A stretch of DNA of 64,000 nt, taken from assembly GCA_025146135.1 (NCBI GenBank), contig CP102255.1, positions 2,914,001 through 2,978,000 of the forward strand, read 5' to 3'. The notes beneath the pieces were generated by a model. The model ran no database searches, had not been told where the DNA came from, and saw only the letters and a list, made by a program, of their open reading frames with translations. Positions 24,285 through 32,522 of this stretch are shown here, one piece after another; within the stretch, counting starts at the first letter, position 1, and every line of letters begins with the position of its first letter. The position numbers were made by a program, and so were the translations under genes. This DNA is from Anaerotruncus colihominis. Its GTDB lineage: Bacteria; Bacillota; Clostridia; Oscillospirales; Ruminococcaceae.

Positions 24285-25895
24285 ATGTTAAGACAGACCA
24301 ACCAACAACCAATTACCGCCCTTTACCCAAGACTATCCCATGAGGACGAGCTGCAAGGCGAAAGCAATTCCATTTCCAATCAGAAGCGTATCCTTGAAAC
24401 CTATGCAAAGCAGAACGGCTTTTCCAATCTGCGCTGGTACACGGACGACGGTTATTCTGGTGCGAACTTTCAAAGACCCGGTTTTCAAGCCATGCTTGCG
24501 GACATTGAAGCCGGAAAAGTCGGGACAGTTATCGTAAAGGATATGTCGAGGTTAGGGCGAAACTACCTGCAAGTGGGAATGTACACGGAAATGATTTTCC
24601 CACAGAAAGGTGTCCGCTTCATCGCTATCAATGACGGAGTGGACAGCGCACAGGGCGACAATGACTTTGCCCCGCTGCGGAATATCTTTAACGAATGGCT
24701 GGTGAGAGATACGAGCAAGAAAATCAAAGCAGTAAAACGCTCAAAAGGCATGAATGGCAAGCCCATCACAAGCAAGCCTGTGTATGGCTACCTCATGGAC
24801 GAGGATGAAAATTTCATTATTGACGAGGAAGCTGCACCCGTAGTCAAGCAGATATACAACCTCTGTCTTGCCGGGAATGGTCCGACCAAGATAGCCCGTA
24901 TGCTCACAGAGCAGCAAATCCCCACGCCGGGAACGCTTGAATACCGCAGGACGGGCAGCACCCGCCGCTACCACCCCGGCTATGAGTGCAAGTGGGCGAC
25001 CAATACCGTAGTGCATATCCTTGAAAACCGGGAATACACAGGCTGTCTGGTAAATTTCAAGACAGAAAAACTTTCTTACAAAGTCAAGCACAGTGTAGAA
25101 AATCCCCCGGAAAAGCAAGTGATTTTCGAGAACCACCACGAGCCTATCATAGACACCCAAACATGGGAACGGGTGCAGGAGCTTCGCAAACAGCGCAAAC
25201 GCCCAAACCGCTATGATGAAGTGGGTTTGTTCTCCGGCATACTGTTCTGTGCGGACTGCGGCAGCGTGATGTATCAGCAGCGATACCAGACGGACAAGCG
25301 CAAGCAGGACTGTTATATCTGCGGCAACTACAAGAAACGCACCCATGACTGTACGGCGCACTTTATCCGCACCGACCTCTTGACCGCTGGTGTACTCTCC
25401 AATCTGCGGAAAGTGACCAGCTATGCGGCAAAGCATGAAGCCCGGTTTATGAAACTCTTGATTGAGCAGAACGAGGACGGGGGCAAACGCAGGAACGCCG
25501 CCAAGAAAAAGGAACTGGAAGCCTCCGAGAAACGCATAGCCGAGTTATCCGCTATCTTCAAGCGGCTGTATGAGGACAGCGTGACCGGGCGCATATCAGA
25601 CGAGCGTTTCACAGAGCTGTCGGCAGACTATGAAGCAGAGCAACGGGAGCTGAAAGAAAGAGCCGCTGCTATTCAAGCGGAGCTTTCCAAAGCACAGGAA
25701 GCCACCGTGAACGCAGAAAAGTTTATGAATGTTGTCCGGCGGCATACCAGCTTTGAAGAACTTACCCCTACTCTGCTGCGGGAGTTTGTAGAGAAAATCG
25801 TTGTGCATGAGTGCAGCTATGACGAGAACAAGACCCGCAGACAGGACATTGAGATTTATTATTCTTTTGTTGGCAAGGTGGACTTGCCCGAATAA
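24285..25895 (+). CDS. tnpX: Large serine recombinase (TnpX/TndX-type)
   Basis: 536 residues, ATG behind GGAGGATTTT. Resolvase domain with catalytic Ser at about 18 in 'ALYPRLSHEDELQGESNSIS' and 'VKDMSRLGRNYLQVGMYTEM'. Recombinase domain 'ITSKPVYGYLMDEDENFIID', then a zinc ribbon beginning CADCG and CYICG. The C-terminal coiled coil and 'HTSFEELTPTLLREFVEKIV' belong to the TnpX-type DUF4368 end. It excises and inserts the element at GA dinucleotides without duplicating the target, as the reconstructed junction shows. Lies 100 bases from the right end. Confidence 0.95.
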   Translation: MLRQTNQQPITALYPRLSHEDELQGESNSISNQKRILETYAKQNGFSNLRWYTDDGYSGANFQRPGFQAMLADIEAGKVGTVIVKDMSRLGRNYLQVGMYTEMIFPQKGVRFIAINDGVDSAQGDNDFAPLRNIFNEWLVRDTSKKIKAVKRSKGMNGKPITSKPVYGYLMDEDENFIIDEEAAPVVKQIYNLCLAGNGPTKIARMLTEQQIPTPGTLEYRRTGSTRRYHPGYECKWATNTVVHILENREYTGCLVNFKTEKLSYKVKHSVENPPEKQVIFENHHEPIIDTQTWERVQELRKQRKRPNRYDEVGLFSGILFCADCGSVMYQQRYQTDKRKQDCYICGNYKKRTHDCTAHFIRTDLLTAGVLSNLRKVTSYAAKHEARFMKLLIEQNEDGGKRRNAAKKKELEASEKRIAELSAIFKRLYEDSVTGRISDERFTELSADYEAEQRELKERAAAIQAELSKAQEATVNAEKFMNVVRRHTSFEELTPTLLREFVEKIVVHECSYDENKTRRQDIEIYYSFVGKVDLPE

Positions 25896-25995
25896 CCGCC
25901 CGACCTATCCGACACAATGCGCAAGTGCCGGATAGGAACGGCAAAATTTTTTACACTTCTATTACTTCTTTATCGCACATCAGTAAACGCTGCCG

Positions 25996-26205
25996 GATTG
26001 GATGCATATCCGTCTGCCGGAAAAAAACAAGGCCCTGTTCGCTGCTGCCTCGCGCGCGTGGGTGTTCGGCGGCATGGGCAGCTGGAACGACAGCCCGCCG
26101 TATCTGGCGCATGAACAGGGCCTTGACGGCGACTATGAACGGCTGTCCGCCGCGCTGTACCGGCAGATTATGCTGGCGGTGCTGTACGCTGTCAACGAAT
26201 GGTGA
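25996..26205 (+). pseudogene. Unknown ADP-ribose-operon gene, 3' half
   Basis: Open frame entering from the element boundary: GAT TGG ATG CAT... coding 'DWMHIRLPEKNKALFAAASR', 'AWVFGGMGSWNDSPPYLAHE' and 'YRQIMLAVLYAVNEW', ending at TGA 26203-26205. Only this piece has the GC-rich resident composition; the sequence immediately left is AT-rich element DNA. It is the C-terminal third of the gene whose 5' half is at 13421-13929. The internal ATG at 26002 has no ribosome site, so it is unlikely to be expressed alone. The intact gene would end 36 bases before the PARG start. Confidence 0.85.
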
Positions 26206-26241
26206 CGCGGCGGACCCGGCTTTTTGGAAAGAGGATTCGTT

Positions 26242-27072
26242 ATGAACCGAAAGGCAATTGCAAATGAAACCCTGCGTATTTTAGAGCAGGGGTGGTATGA
26301 ATGCGATGGCGAGCGCATTGAAATCGCCGATATGCATCAGGCGTCCCTGGCAGGCAGCCGCCTGATCACGCCGGAAACACAGCCCGCGCTGCCCCCCATG
26401 CCTGCCGCGCGTGAAAAGGCAACGGCGCTTTCCCTCAGAAATTGCTCCACTGTGCGCGCAGTCATCGACCTTCGCGCGCAGGGAGCCGGGCGCATCGGCG
26501 TGCTCAACTTCGCCAGCGCCAAAAACCCGGGCGGAGGCTTTTTAAACGGCGCAATGGCGCAGGAGGAAAGTATCGCCGCGTCCAGCGGGCTTTACCGCAC
26601 GCAGACAATCCATCCGGAGTATTACGCGCGCAACCGCGCCTGCGGCACCATGTGCTATACCGACTGCGCCATCTATTCGCCTGATGTGGTATTTTTCCGC
26701 GACGAATGGTTCGCGCTGCTCGATCGTCCGGTCACAGCGTCGGTGCTGACGCTGCCGGCTGTCAACTTCGGGCAGGTTCTCTTAAAGGGCGAGGACGCCG
26801 CGCACGCAAAGCGCGTGATGAAGGCGCGTATGCGGCTGGCGCTCACGCTCTTTGCGGCGATGGGAGATGAAAACCTGGTGCTCGGCGCATATGGCTGCGG
26901 GGTATTTTGCAACGACCCGGAGGATATCTCCGCCTGGTGGGCCTCGCTTTTGGCGGATGCGGACTTTAAAAACCGTTTTTCCTCCGTCACCTTCGCCGTG
27001 CTTGACCAGTCCAAAAACCAGGCCTGTTACCGCGCATTTGAACGCCGCTTCGGCACACAGGAGGTATTCTGA
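26242..27072 (+). CDS. Microbial-type poly(ADP-ribose) glycohydrolase (TIGR02452/DUF2263)
   Basis: 276 residues from the ATG at 26242 (MNRKAIANETLRILEQGWYE) with GGAAAGAGGA upstream. The PARG signature 'NPGGGFLNGAMAQEE' is at about 95-109, including the catalytic acidic pair in QEE; 'CYTDCAIYSPDVVFFRD' and 'VLGAYGCGVFCNDPEDI' are the other macro-fold landmarks. Such enzymes cleave ADP-ribose from proteins or polymers. It follows the split unknown gene and overlaps the KptA gene by one base, so PARG and KptA belong to one operon now separated from its promoter by the 12-kb element. Expression may depend on element read-through. Confidence 0.92.
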   Translation: MNRKAIANETLRILEQGWYECDGERIEIADMHQASLAGSRLITPETQPALPPMPAAREKATALSLRNCSTVRAVIDLRAQGAGRIGVLNFASAKNPGGGFLNGAMAQEESIAASSGLYRTQTIHPEYYARNRACGTMCYTDCAIYSPDVVFFRDEWFALLDRPVTASVLTLPAVNFGQVLLKGEDAAHAKRVMKARMRLALTLFAAMGDENLVLGAYGCGVFCNDPEDISAWWASLLADADFKNRFSSVTFAVLDQSKNQACYRAFERRFGTQEVF

Positions 27073-27638
27073 TGGAGCAATCCAAAAGCGACGAGACGCT
27101 CGGCCGGTTCCTGAGCCTTGTGCTGCGGCACAACCCCGCGGCGGCGCAGATCACGCTCGACGAACACGGCTGGGCCGACGTAGAGGCGCTGCTTGCGGGC
27201 TGCGCCCGCGCGGGACGGCGCATCGGCCGGGACACGCTCGAGCGCATTGTGCGGGAAAACAGCAAGCAGCGTTACAGCTTTAACGGTGATCATACAAAAA
27301 TCCGCGCCAACCAGGGCCATTCCATCGCGGTCGACGTGGAGCTTCGGCAGGCGCAGCCGCCCGCGCGCCTGTACCACGGGACAGCGATGCGTTTTCTTGA
27401 AAGCATCCGTGCGCAGGGGATCACGCGCCAGTCCCGGCAGCATGTGCATCTGTCCGCCGACTATCCAACGGCGCTGGCTGTCGGCAGCCGCCACGGCCGC
27501 CCTGTGGTTCTCGCCATCGACGCGGCCGCTATGGCGCGGGACGGCTATGTGTTTTACCGCTCCGAAAACGGCGTCTGGCTCTGCGAGCGGGTGCCGTGGA
27601 GCTATGTCCTGGAGGATGGGGCGGGCCTTGCCCCATAG
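27072..27638 (+). CDS. kptA: RNA 2'-phosphotransferase (Tpt1/KptA)
   Basis: 188 residues. Core Tpt1 residues are visible: Arg-His in 'LSLVLRHNP' (19-20), 'LYHGTAMRFLESIRAQGI' with the second His, and 'RQHVHLSADYPTALAVG'. 'SIAVDVEL' and 'YVFYRSENGVWLCERVP' complete the fold. Tpt1 transfers the RNA 2'-phosphate to NAD, making ADP-ribose 1'',2''-cyclic phosphate and nicotinamide; bacterial KptA proteins lack a known splicing substrate. Its presence in an operon with NADAR, PARG and an NAD-sensing regulator supports a role in NAD-dependent nucleic-acid modification or repair. Confidence 0.93.
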   Translation: MEQSKSDETLGRFLSLVLRHNPAAAQITLDEHGWADVEALLAGCARAGRRIGRDTLERIVRENSKQRYSFNGDHTKIRANQGHSIAVDVELRQAQPPARLYHGTAMRFLESIRAQGITRQSRQHVHLSADYPTALAVGSRHGRPVVLAIDAAAMARDGYVFYRSENGVWLCERVPWSYVLEDGAGLAP

Positions 27639-27652
27639 CCGGCGGGCAGATA

Positions 27653-27700
27653 ACAAAAACCATCGCCGCGCGGCTGTTGCCGTGCGGCGATGGTTTTTGT
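27653..27700. terminator. Bidirectional terminator
   Basis: A 17-bp perfect stem (ACAAAAACCATCGCCGC and its complement) with a 14-base loop and A/T tracts at both ends, between the convergent kptA and M20 genes. It can end both transcripts. Confidence 0.9.
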
Positions 27701-28939
27701 TTATTCAGGTATAGCGAGAAAATCCGCGATAATATTGGCGTACAGCTCCACCGCGCGTATAAACTCGTCAACGATCACGTATTCATTGGCGCGATGGCCG
27801 TTGCGGATGTCGCCCGGGCCGAGGATCACCGTGTTCATCCCTCCGATATTGGCCAGCAGCCGCGCGTCGGCGCCGGTCGCAAAACCTTCATAGGCGCCGG
27901 CGCCTCCAAGCTCCGTAAGGGTGCGCAGCAGGCTTTTGAGAAACGGTTGCTCCCCGCCGCTCTCATATGGACGCACATGATGCAGCCATTCCAGGACGGG
28001 CGGATGCTCCCGCAGCCACGGGGACTGCGAAGCGTCCGTCAGCACGGCGGTAAATTCTTCAATACATCCGTCATATCCCGGAAGATATGTAAAGTTTCCT
28101 TCCAGCACGCACGCATCCGGGATACAGACGGCACCCGTTCCGCACCGGATCACATTGATGCTGCAAGCAGGATGATGAAACAGCGGATTTTTCTGCTTTT
28201 GGAGCCACCTTCGTTCCATTTCATAGAAGCCGTGAATAAAGGGCAACGCCTCCTCAAAGGCATTGACGCCCTCCCACTTGATGTTGCTGTGCGCGGCGCG
28301 GCCTTTAAAGGTGATCCTGAACGCCACAGAGCCAACATGCGCGCGCATCGGCCGCAGCGAGGTCGGTTCGCCGACAAGCGCGGCCGGCGCCGTATAGCCG
28401 CGGTCGATTGCTGCCAGCGTACCGTTGCCGCCGCCCGCTTCCTCGTCGCAGACGCTTTCAAGAATGATATTCTTTTGAAAGCGCACGCCAAGCCCGCACA
28501 GCACCTCCATCGCCAGCGTCATGGCGCACAGCCCCGCCTTCATATCGCAGGCGCCAAGTCCATACAGCTTTCCGTCCCGGATTTCGCAGCGAAGCGGGTC
28601 CGACTTCCACGCGTCCGGGTCATTGGGAAAGACGGTATCCATGTGGCCGTTGAGCAACAGGCCGTTTTCGTCACGTTCGCCAGAAAATACGGCCACAAGA
28701 TTGCCGCGCGACGCGTAGCTGTGTCCCACGTTAAAATCCTCGTACCTGTACAAGCGCGCCGGGTCGGGCGAAAAATAGTCGAGCCTGCATGGCAGGCGTT
28801 CCAGCCGCCGCCTTAAAACCGCCTGCCCCTGGTCCTCCTTTTCATCGGTCGTTTCGGTGTCGATCAGCTCCATCAAAAAGCCGATGTACGCCCGCCTGTT
28901 TTTTTCCACCGTTTCATGAATCCGCCCGCGCAGCATCAT
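27701..28939 (-). CDS. M20-family metal-dependent amidohydrolase/peptidase
   Basis: 412 residues. Metal ligands are in 'LLLNGHMDTVFPND' and 'YGLGACDMKAGLCAM', the general base pair in 'ESVCDEEAGGGNG', and later His in 'KGRAAHSNIKWEGVN' (dimerisation domain), with 'TVILGPGDIRNGHRANEYV' at the C-terminus. This is the ArgE/DapE/CPG2 class that removes an acyl or amino-acid group. Its start overlaps the permease stop by four bases, so it is the last gene of the LacI-controlled transporter operon, and it may trim the imported substrate. Substrate cannot be read from the sequence. Confidence 0.9.
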   Translation of the reverse strand: MMLRGRIHETVEKNRRAYIGFLMELIDTETTDEKEDQGQAVLRRRLERLPCRLDYFSPDPARLYRYEDFNVGHSYASRGNLVAVFSGERDENGLLLNGHMDTVFPNDPDAWKSDPLRCEIRDGKLYGLGACDMKAGLCAMTLAMEVLCGLGVRFQKNIILESVCDEEAGGGNGTLAAIDRGYTAPAALVGEPTSLRPMRAHVGSVAFRITFKGRAAHSNIKWEGVNAFEEALPFIHGFYEMERRWLQKQKNPLFHHPACSINVIRCGTGAVCIPDACVLEGNFTYLPGYDGCIEEFTAVLTDASQSPWLREHPPVLEWLHHVRPYESGGEQPFLKSLLRTLTELGGAGAYEGFATGADARLLANIGGMNTVILGPGDIRNGHRANEYVIVDEFIRAVELYANIIADFLAIPE

Positions 28940-29949
28940 GTATCCGCCTCCTTTTGTTCCCGCGTCTCCCGCAGCAGCGACTCGCGGGACTTCATCACCG
29001 CGCTGCGGCGCGTCAGCGCGCCGCGCACCTTGTCGATCAGGATGGCAAGGATCACAACCGTGCCGGTGATGACCTGCATCAGATAGGAGTTGACATTTAG
29101 CAGGCTCAGGCCGTTATTAAGGACGCCCAGGATCGCCGAACCGAGAATCGTCCCCAGGATGGTGCCCGAACCGCCGCTCATCGCCGCGCCGCCGATGATG
29201 ACGGCCGCGATCGCGTCCAGCTCGTTGCCCTGGCCCATGGTCGGCAGGGCGGATCCGACGCGCGAAGTCTGCAGGATCGCGGCGAGCGCGCAGATCAGCC
29301 CGCTGAGGATATACACCCACGCGTTGACGCGCACAACCTTGACGCCGGAAAACAGCGCCGCGTCCCGGTTGCCGCCTACAGCATAGACATGGCGTCCAAA
29401 CGAAGTGTACCGCAGCGTCACATGCGCCGCCGCAGCGACGGCCAGCAGCACGATGGTCGGAATTGGAACGCCCAGAAAGTAACCCTGACCGAACTGGATA
29501 AATTCCCGCGGCAGATCATAGATCGGATAGCCGCCCGTGTAGAGAAAGCCGAGGCCGCGCAGAATTGTCATTGTCCCAAGCGTCGTAATAAATGGACTCA
29601 TATCAAGGCGCGCGATAAACACGCTGTTGACCAGCCCTACCAGGCCGCCGATGGCGATGGTCAGCAGACAGGCCGCCGCCATCGGCACGCCGTTTGCCAT
29701 CATGGCCGCCGCACAGATGCCCGCAAACGCGATGATCGAACCGACCGACAGGTCGATGCCGCCGGTGATGATAACAAAGGTCATTGCGATGGAAACAAGC
29801 GAAATGACAGCCATCTGGCGGGTGACATTGAGCAGGTTGGCCATTGTAAAAAATTTCGGGGCGGCCAGTGAAAAGATCAGGCAGAGCGCCGCAAGCGCCA
29901 GCAGGACGCCCATTTCCTTTGCTTTAAACATCGATTTGAGCTTATTCAT
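28936..29949 (-). CDS. ABC transporter permease (RbsC-like)
   Basis: 337 residues from ATG 29949 (MNKLKSMFKAKEMGVLLALA), preceded by GGGGGA and overlapping the ATPase stop by eight bases. About eight to ten hydrophobic helices, with 'IITGGIDLSVGSIIAFAGIC' and 'TNTLGTMTILRGLGFLYTGG'-like segments and 'IIGGAAMSGGSGTILGTILG', the BPD_transp_2 permease signature of ribose/autoinducer-2 type uptake systems. It forms the membrane channel with the ATPase and lipoprotein encoded upstream. Confident family; sugar identity unknown. Confidence 0.92.
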   Translation of the reverse strand: MNKLKSMFKAKEMGVLLALAALCLIFSLAAPKFFTMANLLNVTRQMAVISLVSIAMTFVIITGGIDLSVGSIIAFAGICAAAMMANGVPMAAACLLTIAIGGLVGLVNSVFIARLDMSPFITTLGTMTILRGLGFLYTGGYPIYDLPREFIQFGQGYFLGVPIPTIVLLAVAAAAHVTLRYTSFGRHVYAVGGNRDAALFSGVKVVRVNAWVYILSGLICALAAILQTSRVGSALPTMGQGNELDAIAAVIIGGAAMSGGSGTILGTILGSAILGVLNNGLSLLNVNSYLMQVITGTVVILAILIDKVRGALTRRSAVMKSRESLLRETREQKEADT

Positions 29950-31438
29950 CCGCATCGTCCCCCATCGCATAGAGCAGTAAATTTTTCTCATCCGCCTGCG
30001 CGCGCCCAAGCTCCCGCACAATCCGTCCGCCGCGGATCACATAGATGCGGCTGCAAATTTCCAGGATTTCGGTCAGATCGGACGAAGCGACCAGCACGGC
30101 TGCGCCTTCATCGGCCAGCCCCTGGATCAGGCGGTAGATTTCCGTGCGCGCCGCCACATCGATGCCGACCGTCGGCTCGTCGAGCAGAAACACGCGCGCC
30201 CCGCGGCCTATACACCGGGATAAAACAATTTTCTGCTGGTTGCCGCCGCTGAGCGTGTTGACGGGCGTTGCAGCGCCCGGTGTCTTGATCCGCAGTCTTT
30301 TTATAAATTGCGCGGCATTTTCCCGTTCTTTGCCGCCGCCGAGCAGTCCGAGCGCGTTGGCAAACATCCGCTCATAGCCCAGATTGATGTTCTCCTGCAC
30401 GGACAGGCCCAGTACAAGCCCCTGCCCGCGCCGGTCCTCCGGCACCAGCACCATGCCGGCCGCGATGCTCCCGGCGATGTCCATCCCGTCCAGCGGCGCC
30501 CCGTCCACGGATACGCGCCCTCCCAGCCTCCGGTCAAGGCCGCAGGCCGCAAGCAGGCACTCCGTTTTTCCTGCGCCGTTCAGGCCGTAAAGCCCCACGA
30601 TCTCCCCTTTTCGCGCATACAGGCTGGCATGACGGATCCCTTTTGGCGAGCACAGATCCTCAATTTGCAGGCGCACCGGGCTTTGAGCCGGCGGTTCGCG
30701 CGGCATGGTGCGTTCAACCGTGCGCCCCACCATCATGCCGACAACCTGTTCCTGCGTGAGCGCGGCAGCGTCGCGCGTGGCGATATGACGGCCGTCCCGC
30801 AGGACGATCACCTTGTCGCTGACGCGCAGCACCTCCTCCAGATAGTGGGAGATGTAAAGGATGGTCACGCCCTCGCGCTTGAGCCGCCCGACGACTTCAA
30901 ACAGCTTTTCAACCTCCGTGCGCGTCAGCGACGCTGTCGGCTCGTCAAACATCACGATTTTCGGGTCGGCCGACAATATCCGTGCGAGGCTCACCATTTG
31001 GCACGCCGCAATATTCAGGCGCTCCATGCATGTATCAGGCGGTACATGCAGCCCCACGCGTTCCAACAGAGCCGCCGTCTGTTCGTAGATCTGCCGGTAC
31101 CGCACGAACGGCCCGCCCTGCGACAGCCTGTTTAAAAAAATATTTTCCGCAATCGACAGGTTCGGCAGGATTTTGATATCCTGATGCATAACATGGATAC
31201 CGGCTGCCTGTGAATCCTGCGGGCTTAAAAAGCGCGTTTCACGCCCCTCCAGCTCGATTGTACCGCTGTCGGCCGTATACAAGCCGGATAAAATTTTAAT
31301 CAGCGTGGATTTTCCCGCGCCGTTTTCCCCGACCAGGCCGTAAACAAGCCCCTGTTCAAGCTCCAGGCTGACATCCTTTAAGGCCACAACACCGGGGAAT
31401 GCCTTGACCAGACGGTCAATTTTTAAAATAGAAGGCAT
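29942..31438 (-). CDS. ABC transporter ATP-binding protein, double domain (RbsA-like)
   Basis: 498 residues from ATG 31438 (MPSILKIDRLVKAFPGVVAL) behind GGAGGAG. Two ATPase halves: first Walker A 'GENGAGKST' and Walker B 'IVMFDEPTASL'; second has 'GLNGAGKTE', 'NTLSGGNQQKIVLSRCI' and 'VFLLDEPTVGIDVAART'. This duplicated layout is characteristic of carbohydrate-uptake (CUT2) ATPases, with only one site usually fully active. It pairs with the permease downstream and the binding protein upstream. Confidence 0.94.
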   Translation of the reverse strand: MPSILKIDRLVKAFPGVVALKDVSLELEQGLVYGLVGENGAGKSTLIKILSGLYTADSGTIELEGRETRFLSPQDSQAAGIHVMHQDIKILPNLSIAENIFLNRLSQGGPFVRYRQIYEQTAALLERVGLHVPPDTCMERLNIAACQMVSLARILSADPKIVMFDEPTASLTRTEVEKLFEVVGRLKREGVTILYISHYLEEVLRVSDKVIVLRDGRHIATRDAAALTQEQVVGMMVGRTVERTMPREPPAQSPVRLQIEDLCSPKGIRHASLYARKGEIVGLYGLNGAGKTECLLAACGLDRRLGGRVSVDGAPLDGMDIAGSIAAGMVLVPEDRRGQGLVLGLSVQENINLGYERMFANALGLLGGGKERENAAQFIKRLRIKTPGAATPVNTLSGGNQQKIVLSRCIGRGARVFLLDEPTVGIDVAARTEIYRLIQGLADEGAAVLVASSDLTEILEICSRIYVIRGGRIVRELGRAQADEKNLLLYAMGDDADE

Positions 31439-31505
31439 CCGTTTTTCTCCTCCCACTGCGCTCAAACGGCCTGCGGGCGGCAATCGCCCCGCAGGAACCG
31501 GGATA

Positions 31506-32489
31506 TCAGGCGTTGCCGGCCGTCACAAGCTCCACCGGAACCGGAATGTTTTTTTCCACCTGCTCGCCGGCGATCACCTTGAGCATTGTCTCCATCGTCG
31601 TTTTGCCAAGTTCCACGGGATTCTGCGCGACGCTCGCCTTGAGCGCGGAGCCTTCCTTGATGTACTTGACGGCCTCCTCCGTCGCGTCGAAGCCGACGAT
31701 CACAATATCGTCGCGCTGTGCGGCCTGCACCGCCTGCAGCGCGCCCAGCCCCATCATGTCGTTGACCGCGAACACGCCCTGTACATCCGGATTTGACTGC
31801 AAAATATTCTCCATCACGGAAAGTCCCTTCTCCCGCTTTGATTCGCCGCTCTGCACGGCGACAATCTCAATATCGGGATATTTCTGCGCCATTGTGTCGG
31901 TAAAGCCCGTTTCACGTTCGATCAGCGATGTGATCGTCGGGTTGTTAATCAGCGCGACCTTGCCAGTTCCGCCGAGCTGCTCGCCGATGAACTGCGCCGC
32001 GAGCTGTCCGCCGAGCGTATTGTCGGACGCGATGTGGCTTGCGACATCGCCGCCCGCGACCGCGATATCGGTTGTGACAAGCGGGATGCCCGCCTGATTG
32101 ATCGTCTCCGCCTCGGTCACGGCTGCGTTTGAATCAATCGGACAGAGGACAATTCCGTCCACCCCCTGCGTAATAAAGTCCTCCACCTGTTTTGTCTGCG
32201 CTGCCAGGTCGCCGTTGGGATCCTGCGTGATCAGCTTGACGCCCTGCGCGTCGGCGACCTCCTGCATCCCCTTTTCCAAATCGACGTAGAATTCAAAGCT
32301 GCGGCTCCAGTTGGAAAATCCGACCACAATCTGCTCCCTCTGCGGCGCGGACGCTGCATCCGCTGCGGGCGCTGCGGACGCCTGCGGCTGCGTATCTCCG
32401 CCCTGCGCCTGACCGCTGGAGCAGCCAAACAGTGAAGCCGTCATTCCCACAGCGCACAGCGCCGCCAACAGCATGTTCGCTTTTTTCAT
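31506..32489 (-). CDS. Sugar-type ABC substrate-binding lipoprotein
   Basis: 327 residues from ATG 32489 with AAGGAGGAAC upstream. Signal peptide 'KKANMLLAALCAVGMTASLF' with lipobox ending in Cys 23, then an Ala/Ser/Gln-rich linker. The periplasmic-binding-protein-like fold shows 'IVVGFSNWSRSFEFYVDLEK', 'ITQGVDGIVLCPIDSNAAV', 'INQAGIPLVTTDIAVAGGD' and 'VFAVNDMMGLGALQAVQ'. It delivers substrate to the RbsA/RbsC pair. Type-4/LacI-like ribose family; actual ligand not predictable. Confidence 0.94.
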   Translation of the reverse strand: MKKANMLLAALCAVGMTASLFGCSSGQAQGGDTQPQASAAPAADAASAPQREQIVVGFSNWSRSFEFYVDLEKGMQEVADAQGVKLITQDPNGDLAAQTKQVEDFITQGVDGIVLCPIDSNAAVTEAETINQAGIPLVTTDIAVAGGDVASHIASDNTLGGQLAAQFIGEQLGGTGKVALINNPTITSLIERETGFTDTMAQKYPDIEIVAVQSGESKREKGLSVMENILQSNPDVQGVFAVNDMMGLGALQAVQAAQRDDIVIVGFDATEEAVKYIKEGSALKASVAQNPVELGKTTMETMLKVIAGEQVEKNIPVPVELVTAGNA

Positions 32490-32522
32490 CACAAGTTCCT
32501 CCTTCATCGATGCAGTCTATCG

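Larger units (their letters stand above)
13928..25997 (+). mobile_element. Tetracycline-resistance mobilizable element with TnpX-type recombinase
   Basis: About 12.07 kb inserted in the unknown gene of the ADP-ribose operon. Boundaries come from reconstructing the target: GA at 13928-13929 and GA at 25996-25997 are in the same codon phase and rejoin the gene. TnpX/TndX-type large serine recombinases are known to use GA dinucleotides at element ends and target. Contents in order: kinase-like gene, tet, XRE regulator, methyltransferase, sigma-like and HTH genes, oriT-like repeats, MobC, relaxase, replication organiser, DnaC-like ATPase, TnpW, recombinase. No type IV secretion genes, so it is mobilizable rather than self-conjugative. 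Confidence 0.9.

Noticed and set aside
27596-28816. 406-residue plus-strand frame opposite the M20 gene
   Set aside because: Antisense shadow that crosses the kptA terminator; the M20 motifs on the minus strand are unambiguous.
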